Assembly: GCF_016741935.1 (NCBI RefSeq)
Contig: NZ_JAERRG010000004.1
Coordinates: 248,001 to 312,000, forward strand
Reading direction: 5' to 3'
Origin: Streptomyces endocoffeicus
Lineage (GTDB): Bacteria; Actinomycetota; Actinomycetes; Streptomycetales; Streptomycetaceae
Length of the DNA stretch: 64,000 bases
Positions 47,941-56,043 of this stretch are shown here, one piece after another. How positions within the stretch are numbered: position 1 is the first letter of the stretch; each line of letters starts with the position of its first letter. The translations under genes were made by a program, and so were the position numbers. A model generated the notes under the pieces. The model searched no databases and was not told the origin of the DNA. It worked only from the letters and a program-made list of their open reading frames with translations.

Positions 47941-48218
47941 TTCCCCTCCCCGCCCCTTCCCGCTACCAGGGGCTCCGCCCCTGGACCCCGGGGTCTGGGG
48001 CGAAGCCCCACCGTCCAGCCCCTCCGGCGCTTGAGGAGCAGGGTGTCCAGCCCCTCCGGCGCTTGAGGAGCGGGGTCTGGGGCGAAGCCCCGCCGCCCAG
48101 CCCCTCCGGCGATTGAGGAGCAGGGTCTGGGGCGAAGCCCCGCCTTCCAGCCCCTCCGGCGATTGAGGAGCGGGGGCTGGGGCGGAGCCCCAGTTGAGGG
48201 AAGGGGCGGGGAGGGGAA
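47941..48218. mobile_element. MITE-like intergenic element with 21-bp terminal inverted repeats (copy 2)
   Basis: 278 bp with the same perfect 21-bp terminal inverted repeats as copy 1. The interior is different: four direct copies of CAGCCCCTCCGGCG plus flanking (beginning about 48016, 48048, 48098 and 48148), mostly joined by GGTCTGGGGCGAAGCCCC hairpins. No coding capacity. The flanking bases are unlike those of copy 1 and no target-site duplication is visible. Confidence 0.7.
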
Positions 48219-48451
48219 AGCACCGCTGTGCGGCTCCACCGGACACCCGGCAGGGAGCTCGCCTTCGGCGCCGAAGATCAGCCGAGGACCAGCCGCGGCC
48301 CGCCAAGGGCCCATCGGCGGCCCGGCCAATGCCGGCGTCTCGCGTCTTCCAACGGGGGGAAGACGCGGGGCGCCATTCGCCTTCCAGCGCCGTGAAACGC
48401 GCACGGCCCTGCCCCGATTCAGGAGGGCAGGGCCGCGTTGCGCGTGGGGTG
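48219..48451. terminator. Terminator region downstream of dctA
   Basis: Most of this stretch shows nothing recognisable. At 48404-48413 and 48426-48435 a 10-bp stem (CGGCCCTGCC) with additional GCGC pairing outside ends the minus-strand dctA transcript. The minus-strand side reads into GCGTTTC, a weak T-run. Confidence 0.7.
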
Positions 48452-49891
48452 TCAGGCGGGCACGTGCTCCTTCGCCGTGTCACCGTCACGCCGCTCGGGG
48501 AGGGACTTGCCCTCGGCCGTCTCGGAGTCGTCCTCGGCCGGGCCGTGGCCGCCACCGTCGCGGGCGAAGGCCTCCGCGTCGAACGGCAGCCGTCCGGCGA
48601 GGACTTCGTTCATCCGCTCCTTGTCGATCTCCTTGGTCCAGGTGCCGACCAGGACGGTCGCGACCGCGTTGCCCGCGAAGTTGGTGAGGGCGCGGGCCTC
48701 GCTCATGAAGCGGTCGATGCCGACAATCAGGCCGACGCCGTCCACGAGTTCGGGCCGGTGCGACTGGAGACCGCCCGCCAGCGTCGCCATGCCCGCGCCG
48801 GTGACACCGGCGGCGCCCTTCGACGCGACGATCATGAAGACGAGGAGGGATATCTGCTGGCCTATGGAGAGCGGGTCGCCCATGGCCTGGGCGATGAACA
48901 GCGAGGCCATCGTCAGGTAGATGGCGGTGCCGTCCAGGTTGAAGGAGTAGCCCGTGGGGACCGTGATACCGGCGACCGGCTTGCTGACGCCCGCGTGCTC
49001 CATCTTCGCGATCAGCAGCGGCAGCGCCGACTCCGAGGAGGACGTCGACAGGATCAGCAGGAACTCCCGCGCCAGGTACTTCAGCAGCAGGAGGATGTTC
49101 ACGCCCGCGACCAGCCGCAGGATCGTCCCGAGGACGAGGAACACGAAGAGGGCGCAGGTCACATAGAAGCCGATCATGATGACCGCGAGCGCCTTGAGCG
49201 CGTCCAGACCGGTCTCGCCGACCACGGCGGCGATCGCGCCGAAGGCGCCGACCGGGGCGGCCCACATGACCATCGACAGCAGCTTGAAGACGAGCTGCTG
49301 TATGTGGCCTATGCCGCGCAGCACCGGCTGGCCCGCCTTGCCCATCGCTTGCAGGGCGAAGCCCGCGAGGAGGGCCACGAACAGGGTCTGCAGCACCTCG
49401 CCCTCGGTGAAGGCGGAGATCAGCGTCTTCGGGATGATCCCGAGCAGGAAGTCCGCCGTCGACTCGGAGGCGCCCTCGGCCTGGCTCTGTCCGGCCTGGG
49501 CCGCGTCATGGCTCATGTGGAGGCCGCTGCCGGGCTCGAGGAAGTTGCCGACGACCAGGCCGATGGCGAGGGCCACGGTCGACATCACCATGAAGTAGCC
49601 GAGCGCCAGACCGCCGACCGCGCCGACCTTCGCCGCCTTGCGCACCGAGCCGACGCCGAGCACGATCGTGCAGAAGATGATCGGCGAGATCAGCATCTTG
49701 ATGAGGTTGACGAAGCCTTCGCCGATGGGCTTGAGCTCCACCGCCGTATCGGGGGCCACGAAGCCCACGAGGATGCCGAGCGCCACCGCGCCGATGACGG
49801 CGAGGTAGAGGTAGTGAATCCTTTCCTTCTTCGGCTTCGTCCCATCCGGTTCCGTACGCCCGGATGCGGGCGGCGTGGTGTCCGCAGCCAC
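48452..49891 (-). CDS. dctA: C4-dicarboxylate transporter DctA (dicarboxylate/amino acid:cation symporter)
   Basis: Membrane symporter of 479 aa importing succinate, fumarate or malate with cations. The DAACS family pattern is clear: LIKMLISPIIFCTIVLG, the serine-rich hairpin STSSSESALP, TGYSFNLDGTAIYL, and VASKGAAGVTGAG, with eight or so membrane segments. The charged C-terminal tail is cytoplasmic. GTG 49891 has GGAGG seven bases upstream. It is divergent from a CitA/DcuS-type sensor kinase, the usual partner that induces it in response to dicarboxylate. Confidence 0.93.
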   Translation of the reverse strand: MAADTTPPASGRTEPDGTKPKKERIHYLYLAVIGAVALGILVGFVAPDTAVELKPIGEGFVNLIKMLISPIIFCTIVLGVGSVRKAAKVGAVGGLALGYFMVMSTVALAIGLVVGNFLEPGSGLHMSHDAAQAGQSQAEGASESTADFLLGIIPKTLISAFTEGEVLQTLFVALLAGFALQAMGKAGQPVLRGIGHIQQLVFKLLSMVMWAAPVGAFGAIAAVVGETGLDALKALAVIMIGFYVTCALFVFLVLGTILRLVAGVNILLLLKYLAREFLLILSTSSSESALPLLIAKMEHAGVSKPVAGITVPTGYSFNLDGTAIYLTMASLFIAQAMGDPLSIGQQISLLVFMIVASKGAAGVTGAGMATLAGGLQSHRPELVDGVGLIVGIDRFMSEARALTNFAGNAVATVLVGTWTKEIDKERMNEVLAGRLPFDAEAFARDGGGHGPAEDDSETAEGKSLPERRDGDTAKEHVPA

Positions 49892-50049
49892 GGTGCTGCC
49901 TCCTTCTGTTCTGCCGTCCAACTGTCCCGGCGCTGTACTGTGTGCGGCTCGCACACCGCCTTGAACGGTCCCGGCGACTATGCCCCAGCCCTGTGACGGG
50001 GGTCACCCTTCCGTTCATTTCGTTCATACAAAGATGCGTGTGCAGACTG

Positions 50050-51678
50050 ATGGCCATGCGCATCCCCCACCCCCGGAGCCTGGCGGGCCAGCTGTTCGCG
50101 ATGCAGGTCGTGCTGGTCGCCGCCCTGGTGGCCGGGTGCGCCGTCTTCGCCTACGTCACCGACCGCGAGCAGGCGGTGGTGGCCGCGCGGCAGCGGGCGA
50201 CGGCCGCCGCGGCGGCCGTCGCCGACTCCCCGTCGGTCGCCGAGGCCGCGCGGTCCAAGGACCCCACGGCCCGGCTCCAGCCGTACGCGGAGAAGGTGCG
50301 CCGGGACACCGGCGTCACCTTCGTCACGATCATGGATACCCACGGGGTGCGCTGGGCGCACCCCGATCCGCGCCAGATCGGCGCCACCTATCTCGGTCAC
50401 ATCAAGCCCGCGCTGCGCGGGCGGATCTTCGACGAGACGTACACCGGCACCCTCGGCTCCTCCGTGCGGGTCGTGGCCCCCGTGCGCGACGCCCGCGCCG
50501 GCGGCCGGATCACCGCGCTGGTCAGCGCGGGCATCACGGTGGACACCATCAGCGCCCAGGTGCGCCGCCAGCTGCTCGCGCTGCTCGCCGTCGCGGCCGC
50601 GGCGCTCGCGGCCGGCGGCCTGTGCGCGTATGTGATCAACGCCCGGCTGCGTCGCCATACCCACGGGATGAACGCGGCCGAGCTGAGCCGGATGCACGAC
50701 TACCACCAGGCCGCGCTGCACGCCGTGCGCGAGGGGCTGCTGATGCTCGACGGCCAGCGGCGGATCGCGCTGATCAACGACGGCGGGCGGGAGCTGCTCG
50801 GCCTGCCCGAGGACTCCGTCGGCCGCTACGCCTCCGAGCTGGGCCTGCCGCCCGCGCTGACCGGCGCCCTGCTGGCCGCCGAGCCGCGCGTGGACGAGCT
50901 GCATCTGACCGCGGAGCGGGTCGTGGTCGTCAACACCTCACCGGTGAGCAGCGGCGAGCAGCGCGGCACGGTCGTCACGCTGCGCGACCACACCGAGCTC
51001 CAGGCGCTCTCCGGCGAGCTGGACTCGCTGCGCGGCTTCGCGGAGGCGCTGCGCTCGCAGGCCCATGAGGCCGCGAACCGGCTGCATGCCGTCGTCTCGC
51101 TGATCGAACTGGGCCGGGAGGACGAGGCGGTCGACTTCGCCACCGCCGAGCTGGAGCTGGCCCAGGCGCTGACCGACCAGGTGGTGGCGGCCGTCGCCGA
51201 GCCGGTGCTGGCCGCCCTGCTGCTGGGCAAGGCGGCCCAGGCCAGTGAGCGCGGCGTCGAACTCGTCCTGGCCCCCGACAGCCGCATCGACGACGGCGTC
51301 CTCCCGCCCGGCCTGCCCGCCCGCGACCTGGTGACCATCCTCGGCAACCTCATCGACAACGCCACGGACGCGGCCGCCGAGGGCGTCGGCAACGAGTCGG
51401 CCCCGCGCAGCGCCCGCGTCACGGTCACCGCCCGCGCGGACGCCGGCGAGCTGACCCTGCGCGTGTCGGACACCGGCGCCGGGCTCGACCCGGCGGCGTC
51501 CGAGGAGGTCTTCCGCCGCGGCTGGAGCACGAAGTCCCCGGGCCGCGGCATCGGCCTGGCCCTGGTCCGGCAGGCCGCCCGCCGCAACGCGGGCACGGTC
51601 GAGGTCACCACCTCCCCGGACGGCGGCGCCGAATTCACCGCCCGCCTACCACTGACAACCCCGGCCACCACGCCTTGA
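50050..51678 (+). CDS. CitA/DcuS-type sensor histidine kinase
   Basis: Membrane sensor of 542 aa. An N-terminal helix (about residues 10-37) and extracytoplasmic sensor domain (about 45-175, with YLGHIKPALRGRIFDETYTGTLG in parts) precede a second helix (about 178-200) and a cytoplasmic PAS domain (about 225-320). The phosphoacceptor His339 lies in RSQAHEAANRLHAV, followed by HATPase boxes NLIDNATDAA and GRGIGLALVRQ. The family senses citrate or C4-dicarboxylates, and divergence from dctA supports the latter. ATG 50050 or 50056 could start; neither has a strong ribosome site. Its response regulator lies 508 bases downstream. Confidence 0.9.
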   Translation: MAMRIPHPRSLAGQLFAMQVVLVAALVAGCAVFAYVTDREQAVVAARQRATAAAAAVADSPSVAEAARSKDPTARLQPYAEKVRRDTGVTFVTIMDTHGVRWAHPDPRQIGATYLGHIKPALRGRIFDETYTGTLGSSVRVVAPVRDARAGGRITALVSAGITVDTISAQVRRQLLALLAVAAAALAAGGLCAYVINARLRRHTHGMNAAELSRMHDYHQAALHAVREGLLMLDGQRRIALINDGGRELLGLPEDSVGRYASELGLPPALTGALLAAEPRVDELHLTAERVVVVNTSPVSSGEQRGTVVTLRDHTELQALSGELDSLRGFAEALRSQAHEAANRLHAVVSLIELGREDEAVDFATAELELAQALTDQVVAAVAEPVLAALLLGKAAQASERGVELVLAPDSRIDDGVLPPGLPARDLVTILGNLIDNATDAAAEGVGNESAPRSARVTVTARADAGELTLRVSDTGAGLDPAASEEVFRRGWSTKSPGRGIGLALVRQAARRNAGTVEVTTSPDGGAEFTARLPLTTPATTP

Positions 51679-52186
51679 CCCCCACGCCACGCGGGGGCGC
51701 CCCCACGGGCCCCTGCAGCACCCAGCAGCCGCCGGGCGGGGGCCGGGCAGCCGCCGGGCGGGGGCCGGGCGGGGGCCGGGCGGGGGCCGGGCGGGGGCCG
51801 GGCGGGGGCCGGCGCCGGGCGCGCACCGGGCCCAGGCGGCGGCTCCCCCGGGAAGCCGCCACCTTCACACCAGCCCGGCCGCCGGGCGGCGAAGCCCAGC
51901 CGCGCGGGCGATGCCCAGGGCGGGCGGGCCCCGCATCGGGGTGTCTCCCGGGCTCCGCGGGGCCCGAGGCGGCGGCCGCCGGGGGCGGGGCGCCGTTCCA
52001 TCCCGCTGCCGGGCGGCCAAATCCGGCCGTCCCGGGGCGGGGGGCCGGGGGCGGAGGCCCTGGGAGACGGGGTGTAGGGGAATCGTCACCGTAGGGATCT
52101 GGCCACTTGCGGTTACCCTCCGTAAATTGGAGCCCTGAGCTTCCGCGTCCACCGCGTTTCGACCGCGTTTCGAGAGGAATCCGTTC
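51679..52186. repeat. GC-rich gap with 11-bp tandem repeats between kinase and response regulator
   Basis: Non-coding stretch containing four perfect GGGGGCCGGGC units (51760-51803), a partial copy to 51812, and related units from 51735. The rest is extremely GC-rich until about 52080, after which composition drops. An 11-bp direct repeat ACCGCGTTTCG (52151-52161, 52162-52172) precedes the ribosome site GAGAGGA. Antisense frames here look like composition artefacts. Confidence 0.8.
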
Positions 52187-52894
52187 ATGAGCCCGCCGCA
52201 GGCGAGACCGGGGGATCCGGCGCCGATCCGGGTTCTCGTCGTCGAAGACGACCCCGTCGCGGCGGACGCGCACCGGATGTACGTCGAGCGCGTTCCCGGC
52301 TTCGCCGTCGTCGGGGCGGCGCGGAGTGGCGGGGACGCGCAGCGGTTGCTGGAGCGGACGCCCGCCGATCTCCTGCTGCTGGACCTCTACCTCCCCGACG
52401 GGCACGGCCTCCAGCTCGTACGGGCGCTGCGCGCCGCCGGGAACGGCGCGGATGTGATCGCGGTCACCTCGGCCCGGGACCTCGCGGTGGTTCGCGACGG
52501 GGTCTCCCTCGGGGTCGTGCAGTACGTGCTGAAACCGTTCACCTTCTCCACCCTCCGGGACCGCCTCCTCCGGTACGCCGAGTTCCGCGCGACCGCGGGC
52601 GAGGCCAGCGGGCAGGACGAGGTGGACCGGGCGCTGGCCGCGCTGCGGGCGCCGCAGCCCGCCGCGATGCCGAAGGGGCTGACCCAGGCCACCCTGCACG
52701 CGGTCACCGAGGCGCTGCGCGGCGCGGAGGAGGGCATCTCGGCCGCGGCCACCGCCGAGTCCGTGGGGATCTCCCGGATCACCGCCCGCCGCTATCTGGA
52801 GCACCTGGTGGAGGCCGGGCGGGCCGCCCGGGCCCCGCACTACGGGCAGATCGGACGGCCGGAGCTGCTGTACCGCTGGCTCAGCGAGTACTAG
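52187..52894 (+). CDS. CitB/DcuR-type response regulator
   Basis: A 235-aa response regulator. The receiver domain (about residues 14-125) has the acidic pair EDD, phosphoacceptor Asp66 in LLLLDLYLPDG and the Lys in LKPFTF. The C-terminal helix-turn-helix (about 180-230; ISRITARRYLEHLVEAGRA) is of the CitB/DcuR type. It should be phosphorylated by the kinase upstream and activate dctA. GAGAGGA lies eight bases before ATG 52187. Its last 14 bases overlap the end of the convergent HxlR gene. Confidence 0.9.
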   Translation: MSPPQARPGDPAPIRVLVVEDDPVAADAHRMYVERVPGFAVVGAARSGGDAQRLLERTPADLLLLDLYLPDGHGLQLVRALRAAGNGADVIAVTSARDLAVVRDGVSLGVVQYVLKPFTFSTLRDRLLRYAEFRATAGEASGQDEVDRALAALRAPQPAAMPKGLTQATLHAVTEALRGAEEGISAAATAESVGISRITARRYLEHLVEAGRAARAPHYGQIGRPELLYRWLSEY

Positions 52895-53393
52895 GGCTGT
52901 CCGCCGTCGCGATCGCCGCTTCGTACGCCTGCCGCAACCGCTCCGAAGCGGTGGGGCTCTTCGGGCTTTGGCGAGTCACGCCGAGGTGGATCTCGCGCAG
53001 TTCGTCCATGAGCTCGTCGACGAGGTGCGGGGAGCCCTCCGCGAGGAGGCGGGCGCGCACCGCGAGCTGCGGGGTGGTGGGCCGGTGCCGCAACCCCCAC
53101 GCGCCGAGGGCGACCATCACCGGGAGCGTCTGGATGCCGGCTTCGGTGAGGGTGTAGGTCGCCTTCTGGCCACGCGTGGCATCGTCGCGGCTGAGCAGGC
53201 CTCCCTCGACGAGCTTGCGCAGCCGGCTGGCGAGGATGTTGGACGCGATGCCCTCGTCGTTCCGGGTCAGCAGATCGCGGAAGTGGCGGCGTCCGCCGAA
53301 GATCACGTCACGCAGCACGATCAGAGTCCACGGATCCCCCAGGACCTCCACCGCGGCGTTGATCGCACAACCCGAACGCGGCTCCGCACGCAT
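52881..53393 (-). CDS. HxlR family transcriptional regulator
   Basis: A 170-aa winged-helix regulator with the HxlR opening SGCAINAAVEVLGDPWTLIVLRDVIFGGRRHF (in parts), then LTRNDEGIASNILASRLRKLVEGGLLSR. The single conserved cysteine near the N-terminus is present, allowing redox control as in some relatives. ATG 53393 follows GGAGGT. Divergent from a reductase-like gene, with two matching palindromes between them. The 3' end overlaps the response-regulator gene by 14 bases. Confidence 0.9.
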   Translation of the reverse strand: MRAEPRSGCAINAAVEVLGDPWTLIVLRDVIFGGRRHFRDLLTRNDEGIASNILASRLRKLVEGGLLSRDDATRGQKATYTLTEAGIQTLPVMVALGAWGLRHRPTTPQLAVRARLLAEGSPHLVDELMDELREIHLGVTRQSPKSPTASERLRQAYEAAIATADSPSTR

Positions 53394-53431
53394 CGCGCAC
53401 GCACCTCCTGACTGATGACACCCGAGTGCCA

Positions 53432-53494
53432 GTGATTGCAACTCGCAACCCCTCCATCGTAGAGTTCCGTCAACCAGTTGCAGTTCGCAATCAC
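53432..53494. promoter_or_regulatory. Paired HxlR operators in the divergent promoter
   Basis: Two TTGC-N5-GCAA palindromes (TTGCAACTCGCAA and TTGCAGTTCGCAA) lie within longer arms GTGATTGC...GCAAC at 53432-53449 and GTTGC...GCAATCAC at 53477-53494. The two sites are themselves near-mirror images, 45 bases centre to centre. Position between the HxlR and reductase starts makes them the likely operators for both genes. Confidence 0.75.
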
Positions 53495-53512
53495 TCACCG
53501 GAGGTGGACCGC

Positions 53513-54157
53513 ATGGCCAAGGTCCGAGTGCACAACTTCTCCGTCTCCCTCGACGGCTACAGCGCAGGCGAGACGATCACGCTCGACAAACCCATCGGGG
53601 GCGCCGAGAGACTGTTCGCGGGCTTCGACGGGCGGTTCATCCACGGCGTGGACGTCGCGGATGAACCGATCACCCTCGATCGCGCCCTGACGAGCACCTG
53701 GGGTCAGGGCATCGGGGCCGAGATCATGGGCCGGGGCAAGTTCGGTCCACAGACCGGCGAGTGGACCGACGACGGCTGGCGAGGCTGGTGGGGCGACGAA
53801 CCCCCCTTCGGCACGCCCGTGGTGGTGCTCACCCACCATCGACGCGACCCCATCCACTTCGACAACGGGACGAGCTTCCACTTCCTCGACGCCACGCCCG
53901 AGGACGCACTCGCCTACGCCCAGGACCTCGCCGACGGCCGGGACATTCGCATCGGCGGCGGCCCCTCCACCGTCCGGCAGTTTCTGACGGCCGATCTCAT
54001 CGACTTCATGCACCTGGTCACCGTGCCCATCACCCTCGGCACCGGGGTCTCGATGTGGGACGGACTGGCCGAAGTCCAGGACCGTTTCACCGTCGAGTCG
54101 GCGACCTCGGCAAGCGGCCTCACCCACCACTTCTGGAATCGGACCATCACGGGCTAG
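53513..54157 (+). CDS. Dihydrofolate-reductase-like (RibD C-terminal fold) protein
   Basis: A 214-aa protein of the RibD C-terminal/DHFR-like reductase family found beside many regulators. The family pattern is clear: VRVHNFSVSLDGYSAG at the start, VVVLTHHRRDP in the middle, IRIGGGPSTVRQFLTADLIDFMHLVTVP (in parts), and LGTGVSMWDGL. NADPH-dependent reduction is the assumed chemistry, with substrate unknown. ATG 53513 has GGAGG eight bases upstream. Controlled presumably by the divergent HxlR regulator. Confidence 0.88.
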   Translation: MAKVRVHNFSVSLDGYSAGETITLDKPIGGAERLFAGFDGRFIHGVDVADEPITLDRALTSTWGQGIGAEIMGRGKFGPQTGEWTDDGWRGWWGDEPPFGTPVVVLTHHRRDPIHFDNGTSFHFLDATPEDALAYAQDLADGRDIRIGGGPSTVRQFLTADLIDFMHLVTVPITLGTGVSMWDGLAEVQDRFTVESATSASGLTHHFWNRTITG

Positions 54158-54163
54158 GCCGGG

Positions 54164-55024
54164 CTAGGCCCGGTCCCGCGCCTCCCATTCCGCCGTGACG
54201 AGCCACGAGGTGCTGCGCAGCCGGACCGTGCCGTCCGGCCCCTCGTGGGCCCGAAGGTGGTCGATCAGAGTGCGGCGGGCTCGCTCCCGCGCAGGCGTGT
54301 CGACCGGTTCCATGACGCGGCGGCCGGGGCCGGTGTCGAGCAGAAAGTCCGCCGCGTCCTCGGCCCCCGGCCCCCACTCCCCGTCCGCCTGGACGTGGTC
54401 GACCGCGATGGCGGTGAAACCGGCCGCGGTGAGGACGTCGCGGATGCGCTCCGGATCGGCCAGGGAGAACATGCCGGGCAGCCCCGGCCGCCCCAACTCG
54501 CCGACCGGCAGGATGTCGCGCAGCGAGTCCATCGCCACTGCCCAGCCGTTGAGTTCGGCCCCGGCCGGGCAGATGAAGGCCAGCCGGCCGCCGGGCGCGA
54601 GCGCGCGCCCGACGTTGGCGAACGCGGCCACCGGATCGTCGAAGAACATCACCCCGTAGCGGCTGATCGCCGTGTCGAAGGCGCCCGCCTCGAAGGGGTG
54701 GACCTGCGCGTCGCCTTCGGAGAAGGAGGCGTTGGCAATGCCCTCCCGCCGGGTGCGGGCACGCGCCTCGGCCAGCATGGGGCCGGACAGGTCGAGGCCC
54801 AGCGCGTGCCCCTGGGGCGCCCTGAGCGCCGCGAGGCGCGTGGTCTGCCCGGACCCGCAGCCGAGGTCCAGGACGCGATGGGCCGCGGCGATCGCGGCGG
54901 CGTCGAGCAGCGGTTCGTTGAAGCCTCCGTTCACGGCGTTCCAGCGGTCCTGGTGGCGGGCCCAGTGGCTGCCCTCGGGGCCGTTCCATGCGCGCGTCTG
55001 CTCCGTGTTGACGACCTCGGGCAC
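54164..55024 (-). CDS. SAM-dependent class I methyltransferase
   Basis: A 286-aa methyltransferase with motif I VLDLGCGSGQTT (about residues 50-61), the acidic GLDLSGPML loop, SEGDAQVHPF, and the FDTAISRYGVMFFDDP strand of the UbiE-like group. GTG 55024 has GGAGG four bases upstream; the open frame beyond it runs through the operator region. Substrate not predictable. Divergent from a TetR regulator with paired palindromes between, so probably induced by a ligand of that regulator. It ends seven bases from the convergent reductase stop. Confidence 0.88.
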   Translation of the reverse strand: MPEVVNTEQTRAWNGPEGSHWARHQDRWNAVNGGFNEPLLDAAAIAAAHRVLDLGCGSGQTTRLAALRAPQGHALGLDLSGPMLAEARARTRREGIANASFSEGDAQVHPFEAGAFDTAISRYGVMFFDDPVAAFANVGRALAPGGRLAFICPAGAELNGWAVAMDSLRDILPVGELGRPGLPGMFSLADPERIRDVLTAAGFTAIAVDHVQADGEWGPGAEDAADFLLDTGPGRRVMEPVDTPARERARRTLIDHLRAHEGPDGTVRLRSTSWLVTAEWEARDRA

Positions 55025-55091
55025 GGGACCTCCTGTGATGGATGACGGAGAACGCGCACACCCACGCGGAACGGGCGTGCACCGGAGATGA

Positions 55092-55144
55092 ATGGGCATC
55101 CGCCCAAACTCCGTGGGCCCCAAGGTATGGGCATCCGCCCAAAC
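55092..55144. promoter_or_regulatory. Paired TetR-type operators
   Basis: The 18-bp sequence ATGGGCATCCGCCCAAAC occurs identically at 55092-55109 and 55127-55144. Each contains the palindrome TGGGC-ATCC-GCCCA. The copies start 35 bases apart between the methyltransferase and TetR genes and would cover both promoters. Confidence 0.82.
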
Positions 55145-55215
55145 CTGCAATCTCCGCTAGCATCACGGCAGTCGCCCGCCGTGCGGGCGGCGGAAGCGGA
55201 ACGGAAGAGAGGCCC

Positions 55216-55800
55216 ATGTCACCGCGCGGAGTGGCGACGCCGGACGTGTGCGAGCAGCTGTTCGCGGCCGCCGAGCGCGTCGTGGAGAAGCACGGACCCG
55301 GCGCCCTCACCAGCCGGGCCGTCACCACCGAGGCGGGGTGCGCCAAGGGGCTGCTCCACGCCCACTTCGCGGGAATGGACGAGTTCGTGGCCGAGCTCTG
55401 CCTGAACCGGTTCGCACGGACCGCCGCCAAGGCGCGGTCGCTGTCGGAGCTCGTGGGGCGGCACACGGTGGCGCGGAACCTCGACGCCGTCGCCCTCGCC
55501 CTGTTCGACTCCGGCGGCCCGGCGATCTCGGGGCTGGCCATGACCCGCCCCGGCGCCACACTCCGCATCCGCGACGCGCTGGAGGGCGGGGCGCCCGGAT
55601 TCGACGCGATCCAACAGGCCATCACCGGCTATCTGCGGGAGGAACAGAAGCTCGGCCGGGTCGCGGAGACCGCCGACCCGAGCACGGTGGCCCTCGCCGT
55701 CGTCGGCGCCGCCCACCATCTGCTGATGACCAGCTGGCCGGGCACGCCCGATCCCAGGCCCGCCATGACGCGCCTGGTGACCACGCTGGTGGCGGGTTAG
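55216..55800 (+). CDS. TetR family transcriptional regulator
   Basis: A 194-aa regulator. The N-terminal TetR helix-turn-helix (about residues 10-55; VCEQLFAAAERVVEKHGPGALTSRAVTTEAGCAKGLLHAHF in parts) is followed by an all-helical ligand domain. ATG 55216 has GAGAGG just upstream; the long open frame before it covers the operator repeats. It is divergent from the methyltransferase and likely represses both it and itself. Ligand unknown. Confidence 0.9.
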   Translation: MSPRGVATPDVCEQLFAAAERVVEKHGPGALTSRAVTTEAGCAKGLLHAHFAGMDEFVAELCLNRFARTAAKARSLSELVGRHTVARNLDAVALALFDSGGPAISGLAMTRPGATLRIRDALEGGAPGFDAIQQAITGYLREEQKLGRVAETADPSTVALAVVGAAHHLLMTSWPGTPDPRPAMTRLVTTLVAG

Positions 55801-55938
55801 GGGGCACCGCGACACGTAGAGCGCGGCCGCGGGGAAAGATCAGGCCCGGCATCGCCCTGGTCCCGCACCGCACCCCGGCGACGCCCCACGCACCCCGGCG
55901 GCGCCCCACGCACCCGGGATCGCACACCATCCGCACCC

Positions 55939-55957
55939 GATAGGAAAGTTTCCTATC
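55939..55957. promoter_or_regulatory. 19-bp palindrome upstream of the GH18 gene
   Basis: GATAGGAAAGTTTCCTATC is a perfect palindrome around one central base, 87 bases upstream of the GH18 start. AGGAAAGTTTCCT-type palindromes are, as far as I recall, found in front of several secreted hydrolase genes in Streptomyces, so a shared repressor site is plausible. The remaining bases of the 55801-56043 gap show only the GH18 ribosome site GGAGG. Confidence 0.65.
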
Positions 55958-56043
55958 CGACATCTTGTCGCGGCCATGCCGCCTCGCTAGGTTCAGGCTC
56001 GCTCGACTTCCTCCCACCCCCCACCCAGGAGGCTCCGTCAGCC

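Noticed and set aside
48016..48193. Regular direct repeats considered as a CRISPR array
   Set aside because: Intervals are irregular, the spacers are near-copies of each other and self-complementary, and no cas gene is present.
48194..49996. 600-aa plus-strand frame opposite dctA
   Set aside because: Composition artefact; DctA motifs and a good ribosome site are on the minus strand.
50826..52840. 391-aa and 401-aa minus-strand frames across the kinase, gap and response-regulator genes
   Set aside because: Low-complexity Pro/Arg/Ala translation of GC-rich repeats, with no start signal or homology-like pattern.
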